From the NCBI GenBank assembly GCA_965555375.1, contig CBEWDL010000100.1:1-12304 (forward strand): 12,304 nucleotides of DNA. Direction: 5' to 3'. Positions 6,705 to 12,304 of the stretch are shown here, in pieces. The translations under genes and the position numbers were made by a program. This DNA is from CBDVBL01 sp965555375 (GTDB lineage: Bacteria > Zixibacteria > MSB-5A5 > UBA10806). The notes under the pieces were generated by a model. The model did no database searches, was not told the DNA's origin, and was given only the letters and a program-made list of their open reading frames with translations. Position 1 is the stretch's first letter. Each line of letters opens with the position of its first letter.

Positions 6705-6774
6705 CGTCAGGATGGAAATAGGGTGACATCCTGACGATGCCTATGCCCTCAGGATGTCGCTTCGCCTCCATCCT
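6705..6774. repeat. Double hairpin module with inverted CAGGATG units
   Basis: Unit one is a perfect 10-bp inverted repeat, CGTCAGGATG (6705-6714) and CATCCTGACG (6727-6736), with a 12-base loop. Unit two is AGGATG (6751-6756) and CATCCT (6769-6774), also with a 12-base loop, and reads as unit one in opposite orientation. TCAGGATG (6749-6756) can also pair with CATCCTGA (6727-6734), so two mutually exclusive folds exist. A related single unit lies at 323-355. Confidence 0.75.
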
Positions 6775-6816
6775 AATAATATGAAAAGAAGGACCGATAT
6801 CGTTGCCAGCGTTAGG

Positions 6817-6871
6817 GGATTGCTTCGTCGTCTCATAGGAGTTGTGCGATCTGCGGACTCCTCGCAGTGAC
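6817..6871 (-). repeat. GTCACTGCGAG...GAAGCAATCC repeat, long copy
   Basis: Read on the minus strand the element runs from GTCACTGCGAGGAGTCCG to GACGACGAAGCAATCC. Its ends match the copy at 6887-6918, but it carries about 20 extra internal bases. The two copies face each other. Confidence 0.65.
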
Positions 6872-6886
6872 ATCCGGAAACACAGC

Positions 6887-6918
6887 GTCATCGCGAGTCC
6901 GTAGGACGAAGCGATCTC
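6887..6918 (+). repeat. GTCATCGCGAG...GAAGCGATCTC repeat, short copy
   Basis: The element runs from GTCATCGCGAGTCCG to GGACGAAGCGATCTC. It shares its outer sequence and the AGTCCG core with the inverted copy at 6817-6871, from which it is separated by 15 bases. Confidence 0.65.
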
Positions 6919-6979
6919 AACCTATTTTCGAGTGAAATCAGGCACCTTGCAGAGCAATCCCACTTTACCATTGAATATC

Positions 6980-7004
6980 CCGCTGAGAGAATGCCGGTCA
7001 GCGG
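6980..7004. repeat. CCGCTGA/TCAGCGG hairpin
   Basis: A perfect 7-bp inverted repeat with an 11-base loop lies 13 bases before the candidate promoter of the ferritin-like cluster. It could be a stem-loop ending read-through from upstream (CTCTTTTCTT follows eight bases later) or an operator. Nothing decides between these. Confidence 0.4.
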
Positions 7005-7017
7005 CGAATCTCTTTTC

Positions 7018-7046
7018 TTGACTAACTGTCGCTGTATTCCAATATT
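7018..7046 (+). promoter_or_regulatory. Candidate promoter of the ferritin-like/nadA cluster
   Basis: TTGACT (7018-7023) matches the -35 consensus at 5 of 6 bases and AATATT (7041-7046) matches the -10 at 4 of 6, with a 17-base spacer. It lies 64 bases before the first gene of the cluster. The -10 is weak. Confidence 0.35.
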
Positions 7047-7110
7047 ACGTCAAATGGTCAGATGATGTTTTATTCTGATAAAGAATCAAGGATCTGAAAA
7101 GGGTAACGAG

Positions 7111-7611
7111 ATGGAAATTGAAGATTTGAACCTTGAAGACATACTCGGTCTGGCGGTTAAAACGGAGATTCAGGGACGGATATTTTACTCCAGGCTCTCG
7201 GAAAAGGTAATCCATCCGGAGGTGAAGAAGAAGATAATCTCTCTGGCCGAGGATGAGAAGAGACATGAGGGAATCATGGTAGATCTCTATCGCAAAACGC
7301 TCGGCAGGGAACCGAGGGATCTGCCCGAAAAGGGAATTCCCGATATTGTTGGGGCTATTTCTGCGATGACGGTTAACGATAAATCGCAATTGCTGAATGT
7401 GCTTGATATGGCGATCGAGGCTGAATTGATAGCAGCTAGGTTTTATCAAAAGGGTGCGGCCCTGACTCAAGATCCAAAGACCAGAGGCATATTCGAGCAA
7501 CTGGAAAAGGAAGAAGATGGCCATTACAATTTCCTGGTGGCGGAAAAATCGGCGCTGTCCGGGGATTTCTACTGGTTTTCCATGGGCGAGTCATCTATGA
7601 TGGAGGAATGA
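7111..7611 (+). CDS. Ferritin-like diiron protein (rubrerythrin-type domain)
   Basis: The 166-residue product is a rubrerythrin-like four-helix bundle without the usual C-terminal rubredoxin domain. Two similar helix pairs are visible. The first has E19 in VKTEIQGRIFYSRL and E49xxH52 in EDEKRHE. The second has E105 in IEAELIAARFYQKGA and E135xxH138 in EKEEDGHYNFL. These Glu and ExxH residues are the expected diiron ligands. Family members reduce peroxide or handle iron in the cytosol of anaerobes. AAAAGGG lies seven bases before the ATG. The stop codon overlaps the start of the rubredoxin-type gene by one base, so the two products are likely made together and may form a two-part rubrerythrin. 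Enzyme activity is inferred from the family. Confidence 0.92.
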   Translation: MEIEDLNLEDILGLAVKTEIQGRIFYSRLSEKVIHPEVKKKIISLAEDEKRHEGIMVDLYRKTLGREPRDLPEKGIPDIVGAISAMTVNDKSQLLNVLDMAIEAELIAARFYQKGAALTQDPKTRGIFEQLEKEEDGHYNFLVAEKSALSGDFYWFSMGESSMMEE

Positions 7612-7724
7612 TGAAGAAATGGATCTGCACCATCTGCGGTTATATCCACGAAGGGGATGAGCCTCCTGATGTCTGCCCGGTTTGCGGTGCGCCCAGAAGC
7701 GATTTCGAGAAATACGAAGAGTGA
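7611..7724 (+). CDS. Stand-alone rubredoxin-type iron knuckle protein (37 aa)
   Basis: This gene of 37 codons encodes MKKWICTICGYIHEGDEPP followed by DVCPVCGAPRSDFEKYEE. The two CxxC knuckles (ICTICGY and VCPVCGAP) are those of rubredoxin-like domains at the C-terminus of rubrerythrins, which bind one iron through four cysteines and pass electrons to the diiron site. True rubredoxins have about 52 residues, so this is closer to a detached rubrerythrin tail. The ATG at 7611 shares its A with the upstream TGA and has GGAGGA (7602-7607) just before it; an ATG at 7608 in the same frame is an alternative. The overlap implies coupled translation with the diiron protein. Electron donation to that protein is inference; zinc in place of iron is possible. 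Confidence 0.9.
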   Translation: MKKWICTICGYIHEGDEPPDVCPVCGAPRSDFEKYEE

Positions 7725-7797
7725 TCGATCTCTAACGGGAACATTGAGGGCCTGAATTCGATTGGTAATCTAATAACATCTTTGATGAAAGGATGCA

Positions 7798-8046
7798 ATG
7801 ATGGCTGAGGAAAGCAGCGGTGAAGGCGGTTTCGATTTGAAAGTGGACAGGAACACCTCGCCGGCTGAGGCGGCAAAGCTTGCTCTCCAGCAAGAGCAGA
7901 GAGCCAGAAAGTTTTACGAGGATTGCGCCAGGATTATGGAGCACCCGGCTGCGAAAAGAATGTTCCAGTTCCTTGCCGATGAGGAAAAAAAACACGAGAC
8001 GTTAATTCAAAAGGAGATAGACAACCACTTCCTGCAGGAGATGTAA
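7798..8046 (+). CDS. Half-size ferritin-like protein (two helices)
   Basis: The 82-residue product contains one helix pair of a ferritin-like fold. E33 lies in LQQEQRARKFYEDCARIM and E63xxH66 in LADEEKKHETLIQKEI, the same ligand pattern as each half of the gene at 7111. With a single pair, a full diiron bundle would need two chains, so the protein is expected to dimerise. The N-terminal 20 residues are polar and unstructured-looking. AAAGGA (7788-7793) precedes two adjacent ATGs (7798 and 7801); the second has the better spacing. The stop codon TAA overlaps the ATG of nadA by one base, which implies coupled translation. A function in protecting the NadA cluster or supplying iron is inference. 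Encapsulin cargo ferritins have a similar half-bundle design, but no encapsulin gene is present. Confidence 0.88.
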   Translation: MMAEESSGEGGFDLKVDRNTSPAEAAKLALQQEQRARKFYEDCARIMEHPAAKRMFQFLADEEKKHETLIQKEIDNHFLQEM

Positions 8047-9137
8047 TGGGTTACAGTTCGGTTGCCCTTCCGGATAGATACAGGGTGGCCAGCGAGAGTG
8101 AGCTGGCCGAACGGATTCGTGCTGCGAAAAGAAATTTCGGCAACAGACTACTCGTTCTTACGCATCATTACCAGAGGGTCGAGATAGTCCGTATGGGAGA
8201 TTGCGTCGGCGATTCATATGGCCTGGCAAAAACAGCCGCCCAATCTCCGGACGCCGAATATATCGCATTCTGTGGTGTCCATTTCATGGCCGAAGCAGCC
8301 GATATCCTCTGCAAATCAAATCAAAAAGTCTATCTGCCGAATCCGGAGGCAGGTTGTCCCATGGCCGATATGGCACCGGCTGAACAGGTTTATGATGTCT
8401 GGGATGCCATAGAAAAAGATCTGGGGCCGGGCCGGATGGTGCCTATCTCGTATATGAACACGTCCGCCGAATTGAAAGCATTCACGGGCAAGAAAGGCGG
8501 CTTAATCTGCACCTCGTCAAATGCTGCTGCCGCCTTCAAGTGGGCCTTCAATAGATTCGATAAGATATTCTTCTTCCCCGATCAGCATCTGGGGCGAAAT
8601 ACGGCCAACAAGCTCGGGATTCCCAAAGATCAGATAGTCCTCTTCGATTTAGAGGAAGCATATGAACACCTTGATCGAAAACGGCTGGAAAAGGCTAAGG
8701 TGATCCTCTGGCCGGGACACTGTTACGTGCATTCCAAGTTCAAGCCAGAGCATATAGACCATTGGCGGCAAACCGACAGATCGGTTAAGATCGTGGTTCA
8801 TCCCGAATGCAGCGAGCAGGTCGTTGATAAGGCCGATGCCGTTGGCTCGACCTCCTTTATTGTAGATTATGTCGAAAAGGCTCCGATGGGCTCAGCCATC
8901 GCCATAGGAACTGAGCTAAATCTCGTTCACAGGCTGGCAATAACCAATAGGGATAAGAAAATATTCGAGCTTTCCGAAGATTCCTGCCCCATGTGTGCCA
9001 ATATGTTCAGGACATCGCTGGCCGATCTCTGTTTTACCCTTGAGAATCTCGAAACCGCCAATCGCATCGTCGTTAGAGAGGATATCAAAGTTGACGCAAA
9101 GATTGCGCTGGAGCGCATGCTTGAGGTTGGAGGATAG
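8046..9137 (+). CDS. nadA: Quinolinate synthase NadA
   Basis: NadA condenses iminoaspartate with dihydroxyacetone phosphate to give quinolinate, the precursor of NAD. The 363-residue product has the three expected cysteine ligands of its oxygen-sensitive 4Fe-4S cluster: C76 in FCGVHFMAEAADIL, C155 in LICTSSNAA and C317 in CPMCANMFRT (C314 is close by). Other signatures are LTHHYQ near the N-terminus, GDSYGLAK, FPDQHLGRNTA, LWPGHCYVH and VVHPECSEQVVD. The ATG overlaps the stop of the half-ferritin gene and AGGAG (8036-8040) lies inside that gene. nadB and nadC, frequent neighbours, are not in the window. A hairpin with a T-run follows at 9202. Confidence 0.98.
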   Translation: MGYSSVALPDRYRVASESELAERIRAAKRNFGNRLLVLTHHYQRVEIVRMGDCVGDSYGLAKTAAQSPDAEYIAFCGVHFMAEAADILCKSNQKVYLPNPEAGCPMADMAPAEQVYDVWDAIEKDLGPGRMVPISYMNTSAELKAFTGKKGGLICTSSNAAAAFKWAFNRFDKIFFFPDQHLGRNTANKLGIPKDQIVLFDLEEAYEHLDRKRLEKAKVILWPGHCYVHSKFKPEHIDHWRQTDRSVKIVVHPECSEQVVDKADAVGSTSFIVDYVEKAPMGSAIAIGTELNLVHRLAITNRDKKIFELSEDSCPMCANMFRTSLADLCFTLENLETANRIVVREDIKVDAKIALERMLEVGG

Positions 9138-9546
9138 CGCCACCAGCAGATTATATACGTCAACGGCGCAGTTTATCGATAAGCGTTTGAGAAAATAGAC
9201 TGATGTGATACTGGCGTGATGTCACATCTGCGTTTTTTCGGCGTGGTTGTTTCACGGGATGAAATTTGACCTCACCCTGCTCATAGAATGGACATAAGCT
9301 AGATTTCAAGCCGGGGAATCCATAAAATCATTGGATCTTTCCCCCATGTATCGAAAAAATCCTATACTTCTGCTTGCTTTTCAGGGCTTTTTGCCCCTCA
9401 CTATTTCAAGTAATCTAATAATTGATAATAAGTTAAGATCTGCATTACAGATATGAACGGTTTGGCCGGATTTGTGCATGCTATATGAGCGTGAATTAAA
9501 CAGCATGAAAATAGCAAAATAAAAAAATAGCTTCAGGGAGGATCGT
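9138..9546. other. Intergenic region between nadA and lipoprotein gene
   Basis: No credible gene is present in these 409 bases. Visible elements are a probable terminator of nadA (9202-9238), a small GGGC/GCCC hairpin near 9383-9396 and an ATCTG/CAGAT inverted repeat (9438-9452) upstream of the lipoprotein gene. The sequence becomes AT-rich towards the next gene, as expected for a promoter region, but no -35/-10 pair stands out. Confidence 0.6.
9202..9238 (+). terminator. Probable terminator of the ferritin-like/nadA cluster
   Basis: GATGTGA (9202-9208) pairs with TCACATC (9222-9228), leaving a 13-base loop that a further T/G pair can shorten to 11. Four bases later comes TTTTTT (9233-9238). 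The stem is not very GC-rich and the T-run is slightly detached, so this is likely but not certain. Confidence 0.55.
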
Positions 9547-10092
9547 ATGAACAAGAGGCTAAGGGGTTTTTCGCTGGTCGGTGGCTTGGTATTGCTCGCA
9601 GCGATATTCACATTATCAGGCTGTTCGAGCCAGTCACCGGTGGAGTCCAGTCTCCCGCAGTCCCCCGATTTAGGCAGGTTGGAAAGCGGCGACTTATCTC
9701 TTGGGGATGAGTGTATTGCGTTAGATGAGAAGGTTATTTCGGCCGAAGATGGCGGAATAATTGAAATCGAGCACAGCGGCTATTCGCACGAGTTCGTTGT
9801 TGAGGCCGGGGCAATCGACGATGATACCAAGATAACAATTAAGACATTCAATGAGAAAATCAGGAGCCAGGATGTAATCGTTTTCGTATTCGGTCCCAAG
9901 GGTCTGGTCTTTAAGGAAGCAGCAACACTCAAATTCCAGATGGCTGAATTGAACGCCAGCGCACTATCAGCAAATCTCTATTTCTTTAATGCCAGGCTGA
10001 ATAAATGGATTTACCAGGCTTCAAGCAGAGTCTCCGATGGATTCGCGGAATTCGATATTTATCATTTCAGCAAGTACGCCATAAGCGACTGA
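9547..10092 (+). CDS. Lipoprotein with ZU5-like domain
   Basis: The 181-residue product starts with a lipoprotein signal: MNKRLRG, a hydrophobic stretch and the lipobox LSGC with Cys26. A polar linker follows to about residue 60. The rest resembles a ZU5-like beta domain: GGIIEIEHSGYSHEFVVEAG, the acidic IDDDTKITIKT strand, FGPKGLVFKEAATLKF and a final FDIYHFSKYAIS. In known proteins this pattern (an 'axial' GA..DDT.I.I core then GP.GL.F..PATL) is found in extracellular or scaffold beta-sandwich modules. It is presumably anchored in the envelope; a binding partner is unknown. AGGGAGG (9535-9541) lies five bases before the ATG and a strong terminator follows. The gene stands alone. Lipoprotein call is firm, domain call moderate. 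Confidence 0.85.
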   Translation: MNKRLRGFSLVGGLVLLAAIFTLSGCSSQSPVESSLPQSPDLGRLESGDLSLGDECIALDEKVISAEDGGIIEIEHSGYSHEFVVEAGAIDDDTKITIKTFNEKIRSQDVIVFVFGPKGLVFKEAATLKFQMAELNASALSANLYFFNARLNKWIYQASSRVSDGFAEFDIYHFSKYAISD

Positions 10093-10123
10093 GAAGCGGC
10101 AAAGAAAATTTAACAGGCAAGTG

Positions 10124-10156
10124 GAATAGGGCTGTTGGGGGACGGCCCTATTCTTT
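10124..10156 (+). terminator. Strong rho-independent terminator
   Basis: GAATAGGGC (10124-10132) and GCCCTATTC (10145-10153) pair perfectly. The pairing extends inwards through TGTT/GACG (two of the four pairs are G-T) to give a 13-bp stem with a GGGG loop, followed by TTTATAT. It lies 31 bases after the stop of the ZU5-like lipoprotein gene. Confidence 0.85.
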
Positions 10157-10281
10157 ATATGTGAAATCTCACGAGATCTGAACCTCAGAGGAGGGAGAGA
10201 TTTTTCAAGAAACGCTCCGGGTATAGATGGCTCAAGAGGCGAGCCTTTATCTGATCAGTATTCTCTCCATTAATAAAATCG

Positions 10282-10310
10282 TTTCCATTAAGTAAGGATT
10301 GCAATATATT
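10282..10310 (+). promoter_or_regulatory. Candidate promoter of tRNA-Ser
   Basis: TTTCCA (10282-10287) and TATATT (10305-10310), 17 bases apart, match the -35 and -10 consensus at 4 and 5 of 6 positions. The -10 ends seven bases before the tRNA, a distance that would place the transcript start at or near the mature 5' end. Confidence 0.4.
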
Positions 10311-10317
10311 CACCTCT

Positions 10318-10402
10318 GGAGAGGTGCCGGAGCGGTTGAACGGGGCGGTCTCGAAAACCGTTGAGCCTTCGGGTTCCCAGGGTTCGAATCCCTGCCTCTC
10401 CG
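10318..10402 (+). tRNA. tRNA-Ser (anticodon CGA)
   Basis: The 85-base gene folds as a class II tRNA. The acceptor stem is GGAGAGG (10318-10324) with CCTCTCC (10395-10401) and discriminator G10402. The D arm is CCG/CGG. The anticodon stem GCGGT/ACCGT encloses the loop CTCGAAA, giving anticodon CGA (10352-10354), which reads UCG serine codons. The long variable arm pairs GAGCC with GGTTC around TTCG, as expected for serine. The T arm is CAGGG/CCCTG around TTCGAAT. The 3' CCA is not encoded (GTT follows G73), so it must be added by a tRNA nucleotidyltransferase. Confidence 0.97.
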
Positions 10403-10810
10403 GTTAACCCTGACCCTTAATAGTATCATTCCGGTGCACGAAGGAATCCATGAGTTTATAGGGGCAACGATCCGAAATCGCGGATCGCTGCCTTGTAAGG
10501 AATCCCTTCCAGATGGCAGGCGAAAACGGAAGGTCGAAATCCTCCGCCCTCTATACTCCAGCCCGGATAGTCCGATACCAGGTATCAGATTTCTTTCATC
10601 CCTTGTCTCTTTCAAGCTTTACATGATAGATCGAGAAGCCTATGTTTATACCGAGGCCGCAAATTTATGGTAGCTTGGCGGTGCTGTGAGTTGCGGATTG
10701 AGATAACACAGCGGTCTTGGGAAAAAAGGAGGATCGGAATAATTGAGCCCCCGGGAATACCAGCACCGTCAACGGAACAATAAATCCGATATTCACAGGA
10801 GAATGAAGAT
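10403..10810. other. Intergenic region after tRNA-Ser
   Basis: No credible gene is present in these 408 bases. A long imperfect palindrome sits at 10463-10492, a perfect GATACC/GGTATC repeat around a single A at 10574-10586, and a GCTGTG/CACAGC pair at 10683-10712. The open frames on either strand (for example 10434-10673) run through the palindrome or the tRNA and look random. No clear terminator follows the tRNA directly. Confidence 0.6.
10463..10492. repeat. Imperfect palindrome of the GGGGC type
   Basis: GGCAACGATCCG (10463-10474) pairs with CGGATCGCTGCC (10481-10492) over 12 positions with one A/C mismatch and a 6-base loop. The preceding ATAGGGGC recalls the GTAGGGGCG ends of the repeats at 530-632, so it may be a diverged member of that group. 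Confidence 0.55.
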
Positions 10811-11530
10811 ATGAACATTTTCAAAAATCAAATTATCGTTGCCACAGCCAGAATTGCTATCGCCGCATTACTCGGTTTATTTGCGCTTATGATCAGGCCG
10901 TCTATGGAAGCATCCTTGCAGAATCTGCCCGTTCGATTCTTGTCGAATACCTGGATATCAGAATTTATTAGCTTCGCCGTTTCGTTGCTCATTTCTATAC
11001 TCATAATTACAGGATTGAGCAAAGGGAAAATCTCGACATACGGTTTCAGGAAGGCAAAGGATGTTCGGTTGATGAGAATCGCTATAATAAGCCTGGGTAT
11101 CGGGATTATCGCAACCCTGGCTGGAACTATCCTCAGGCTGGAAGGGCCGGCATTTCTGGAAGGATATTCCTTTATTCAGGTTGTGGTATCGATCTGGGTT
11201 TATGCCAGCATATACGAGGAAGTAGTAGCTCGAGGATTGCTTCAGAGTTTCCTTGGCCCCTTAACAAGATATGGATTTACTATAACTGGCTGGCGTATTT
11301 CTCTGCCTGTATTGGTAAGTGCTCTATTCTTTGCGCTTTCGCACATGGCGTTGTTGACAATGGGCGCCGACGCTTATTATGTGATATATATAGTTATATT
11401 TGCGTTTATAGTAGGGCTGATGGCTGCCTATTTCCGAGAGAAATCGGAGAGTCTGATGCCGGCGATTGTCATCCATATGCTGGCCAATATAGGCGGCACA
11501 TGCATGGATTACCTGATAGACCTGTTATGA
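10811..11530 (+). CDS. CPBP-family intramembrane metalloprotease
   Basis: The 239-residue product is a multi-spanning membrane protein with the three CPBP (CAAX prenyl protease 2/Abi) motifs: EExxxR as E136-E-V-V-A-R141, FxxxH as F174 to H178 in FALSHM, and HxxxN as H222 to N226 in HMLAN. Conserved Glu and His residues form the membrane-embedded active site. Long hydrophobic segments lie near residues 8-27, 50-70, 90-110, 120-135, 160-182, 190-206 and 215-235. Bacterial members are often linked to bacteriocin maturation or self-immunity, but most have no known substrate. AGGAG (10797-10801) lies nine bases before the ATG. The gene stands alone and converges on the endonuclease V gene; no bacteriocin gene is visible nearby. 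The family is clear and the substrate unknown. Confidence 0.93.
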   Translation: MNIFKNQIIVATARIAIAALLGLFALMIRPSMEASLQNLPVRFLSNTWISEFISFAVSLLISILIITGLSKGKISTYGFRKAKDVRLMRIAIISLGIGIIATLAGTILRLEGPAFLEGYSFIQVVVSIWVYASIYEEVVARGLLQSFLGPLTRYGFTITGWRISLPVLVSALFFALSHMALLTMGADAYYVIYIVIFAFIVGLMAAYFREKSESLMPAIVIHMLANIGGTCMDYLIDLL

Positions 11531-11580
11531 TCCAATAGAGGATTTCCGGGGCTTTGGAGCTACCCATCTCAGGTACGGGG

Positions 11581-11602
11581 GAAAATTGAAAATTCAATTT
11601 TC
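11581..11602. terminator. AT-rich palindrome between convergent genes
   Basis: GAAAATTGAA (11581-11590) and TTCAATTTTC (11593-11602) form a perfect 10-bp inverted repeat around AA. It lies between the convergent protease and endonuclease V genes, where a two-way terminator would be expected. It lacks a GC-rich stem and a free U-run, so the terminator function is uncertain. Confidence 0.4.
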
Positions 11603-11662
11603 AAACGCCATTCAAAATCGTCTGGATTTCAAAACAATAAATCAACTGATGCGGGCGCAAAT

Positions 11663-12304
11663 TCAACTTTCTCGCCTCGCCCGGTTGGCCAGTATATGCG
11701 CCCTCCGTATCGGCTCCGGCAGCCTGTATCGCTGACAGCAACTCAGTATAATCTCAACTGCTTTCGCCAGTTTGATTTTATATCCGACTGAAACAAAAAC
11801 CGGCTTAACGTCGCTTCGGGATCTTAAAACTCTTCCAACAGTATTTCCCTTATAGAAGAGATCGGATACCGAACCTTTTTCGGTTCCCGGTTCCTCATAT
11901 TCCCCAATCAATTTTGTCTTGGCGCAGCCTATGGATGGCAACTCAGTAAGCAGCCCCATCATGCTGGCGATGCCGGCGCCGCGAGGATGCGCCAGACCCT
12001 GGCCGTCGAATATAAGTAGATCTATTGGCGTCTGAAGCCCTGTCATCAATTCCAGAATCGCTGGCCCCTCGCGAAACGCCAGCAGCCCCGGAACATACGG
12101 AAAATCAGCGATGCTTTTATGAACCGTTTCCTCTATCTGATGGAGATCGGGGAACGAGTGGATCGATGCCGTAGCATATACAATTTCTGATTTCTTATCG
12201 AATGAGATATCCAATCCGCATATGGTTTCGAATTTCTTCCGGGAGGATTTTCCCGGGATGAGTTTCCTCATATCTCGCTGGAATTCAATCGCGCCCTTAT
12301 AGTC
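11663..12304 (-). CDS. nfi: Endonuclease V (deoxyinosine 3'-endonuclease), N-terminus cut by window edge
   Basis: Endonuclease V cuts DNA near deoxyinosine formed by adenine deamination. The visible 213 codons contain the family motifs: CGLDISFD with catalytic D32, FREGPAILELM with E79, and LIFDGQGLAHPRGAGIASMM with D100, followed by SIGCAKTKLIGEY and PVFVSVGYKI. Residues are numbered from the window edge. The first ATG inside the window (12269-12271) is not the likely start: the frame stays open through 11 more codons to the edge, and these read DYKGAIEFQRD, which fits the 'A..LQ' helix normally ahead of the first motif. The true start therefore lies outside. The protein ends with AHILANRARRES, near the usual family length. 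It is convergent with the CPBP protease gene. Confidence 0.95.
   Translation of the reverse strand, partial: DYKGAIEFQRDMRKLIPGKSSRKKFETICGLDISFDKKSEIVYATASIHSFPDLHQIEETVHKSIADFPYVPGLLAFREGPAILELMTGLQTPIDLLIFDGQGLAHPRGAGIASMMGLLTELPSIGCAKTKLIGEYEEPGTEKGSVSDLFYKGNTVGRVLRSRSDVKPVFVSVGYKIKLAKAVEIILSCCQRYRLPEPIRRAHILANRARRES

Larger units (their letters stand above)
6622..7110. other. Repeat-rich intergenic region
   Basis: This 489-base gap after the carboxyltransferase gene has no credible gene. It contains a double CAGGATG hairpin module (6705-6774), a head-to-head pair of GTCAYYGCGAG-type repeats (6817-6871 and 6887-6918), a CCGCTGA/TCAGCGG hairpin (6980-7004) and a possible promoter (7018-7046). 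No clear U-tailed terminator follows the carboxyltransferase gene. The 65-codon open frame on the minus strand (6694-6891) is a translation of the repeats. Confidence 0.7.

Noticed and set aside
6694..6891. Open frame of 65 codons on the minus strand
   Set aside because: It is a translation of the CAGGATG and GTCACTGCGAG repeats, with a composition unlike a folded protein.
7065..7079. ATTCT/AGAAT inverted repeat before the ferritin-like gene as a PerR or Fur box
   Set aside because: Only five bases per arm pair and it does not match the known PerR or Fur consensus, so a peroxide or iron operator cannot be claimed.
7045..7524. Minus-strand frame (159 codons) opposite the ferritin-like gene
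   Set aside because: It is the shadow of a well-supported gene and shows no domain.
7798..8046. Encapsulin cargo ferritin
   Set aside because: The half-bundle design is similar, but there is no encapsulin shell gene nearby and the C-terminus (IDNHFLQEM) has no recognisable targeting peptide.
10310..10673. Open frames on both strands around tRNA-Ser
   Set aside because: The minus frame contains the tRNA in antisense and the plus frame runs through the palindrome at 10463-10492; neither has protein-like features.
10811..11530. Bacteriocin locus around the CPBP protease
   Set aside because: No small double-glycine leader peptide, transporter or immunity gene is visible in the flanking gaps.

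Overview
The window looks like chromosomal DNA from an uncultured, probably anaerobic or microaerophilic bacterium. Genes are closely packed, most have clear Shine-Dalgarno sites (AGGAGG type), GTG and TTG starts occur, and base composition is intermediate. The gene content (split methylmalonyl-CoA mutase, biotin-dependent carboxyltransferase, rubrerythrin-type proteins, ZU5-like lipoprotein) and the palindromic GTAGGGGCG-type intergenic repeats recall candidate phyla such as Zixibacteria. That assignment is an impression from memory and could not be tested here.

Layout. 1-228 (minus) is the 5' end of an AAA/OLD-like ATPase running off the left edge. 229-628 is a gap filled with short palindromic repeats. 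629-1465 (minus) is a PhzF-family isomerase whose stop codon lies in one of these repeats. 1596-2033 (plus) is a small lipoprotein of unknown function followed by a good terminator. 2165-6621 (plus) is a likely operon for propionyl-/methylmalonyl-CoA metabolism: B12-binding subunit of an acyl-CoA mutase, acyl-CoA dehydrogenase, metallo-beta-lactamase-fold hydrolase, an 83-residue unknown protein, and the carboxyltransferase subunit of an acyl-CoA carboxylase or decarboxylase. 6622-7110 is a second repeat-rich gap.

7111-9137 (plus) is a compact cluster of a ferritin-like diiron protein, a free-standing 37-residue rubredoxin-type knuckle, a half-size (two-helix) ferritin-like protein and quinolinate synthase NadA. 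The first two overlap by one base, as do the last two. The arrangement suggests a rubrerythrin split into separate genes and an oxygen-protection or iron-handling function next to an oxygen-sensitive 4Fe-4S enzyme.

9547-10092 (plus) is a ZU5-like lipoprotein with a strong terminator. 10318-10402 is tRNA-Ser(CGA) without an encoded CCA. 10811-11530 (plus) is a CPBP-family intramembrane protease. Converging on it, 11663-12304 (minus) is endonuclease V, whose N-terminus continues past the right edge.

I found no CRISPR array, phage or transposase gene. The least ordinary parts are the split rubrerythrin/half-ferritin/nadA cluster, the unknown 83-residue protein and hydrolase inside the methylmalonyl-CoA operon, and the three kinds of short palindromic repeats in the gaps.
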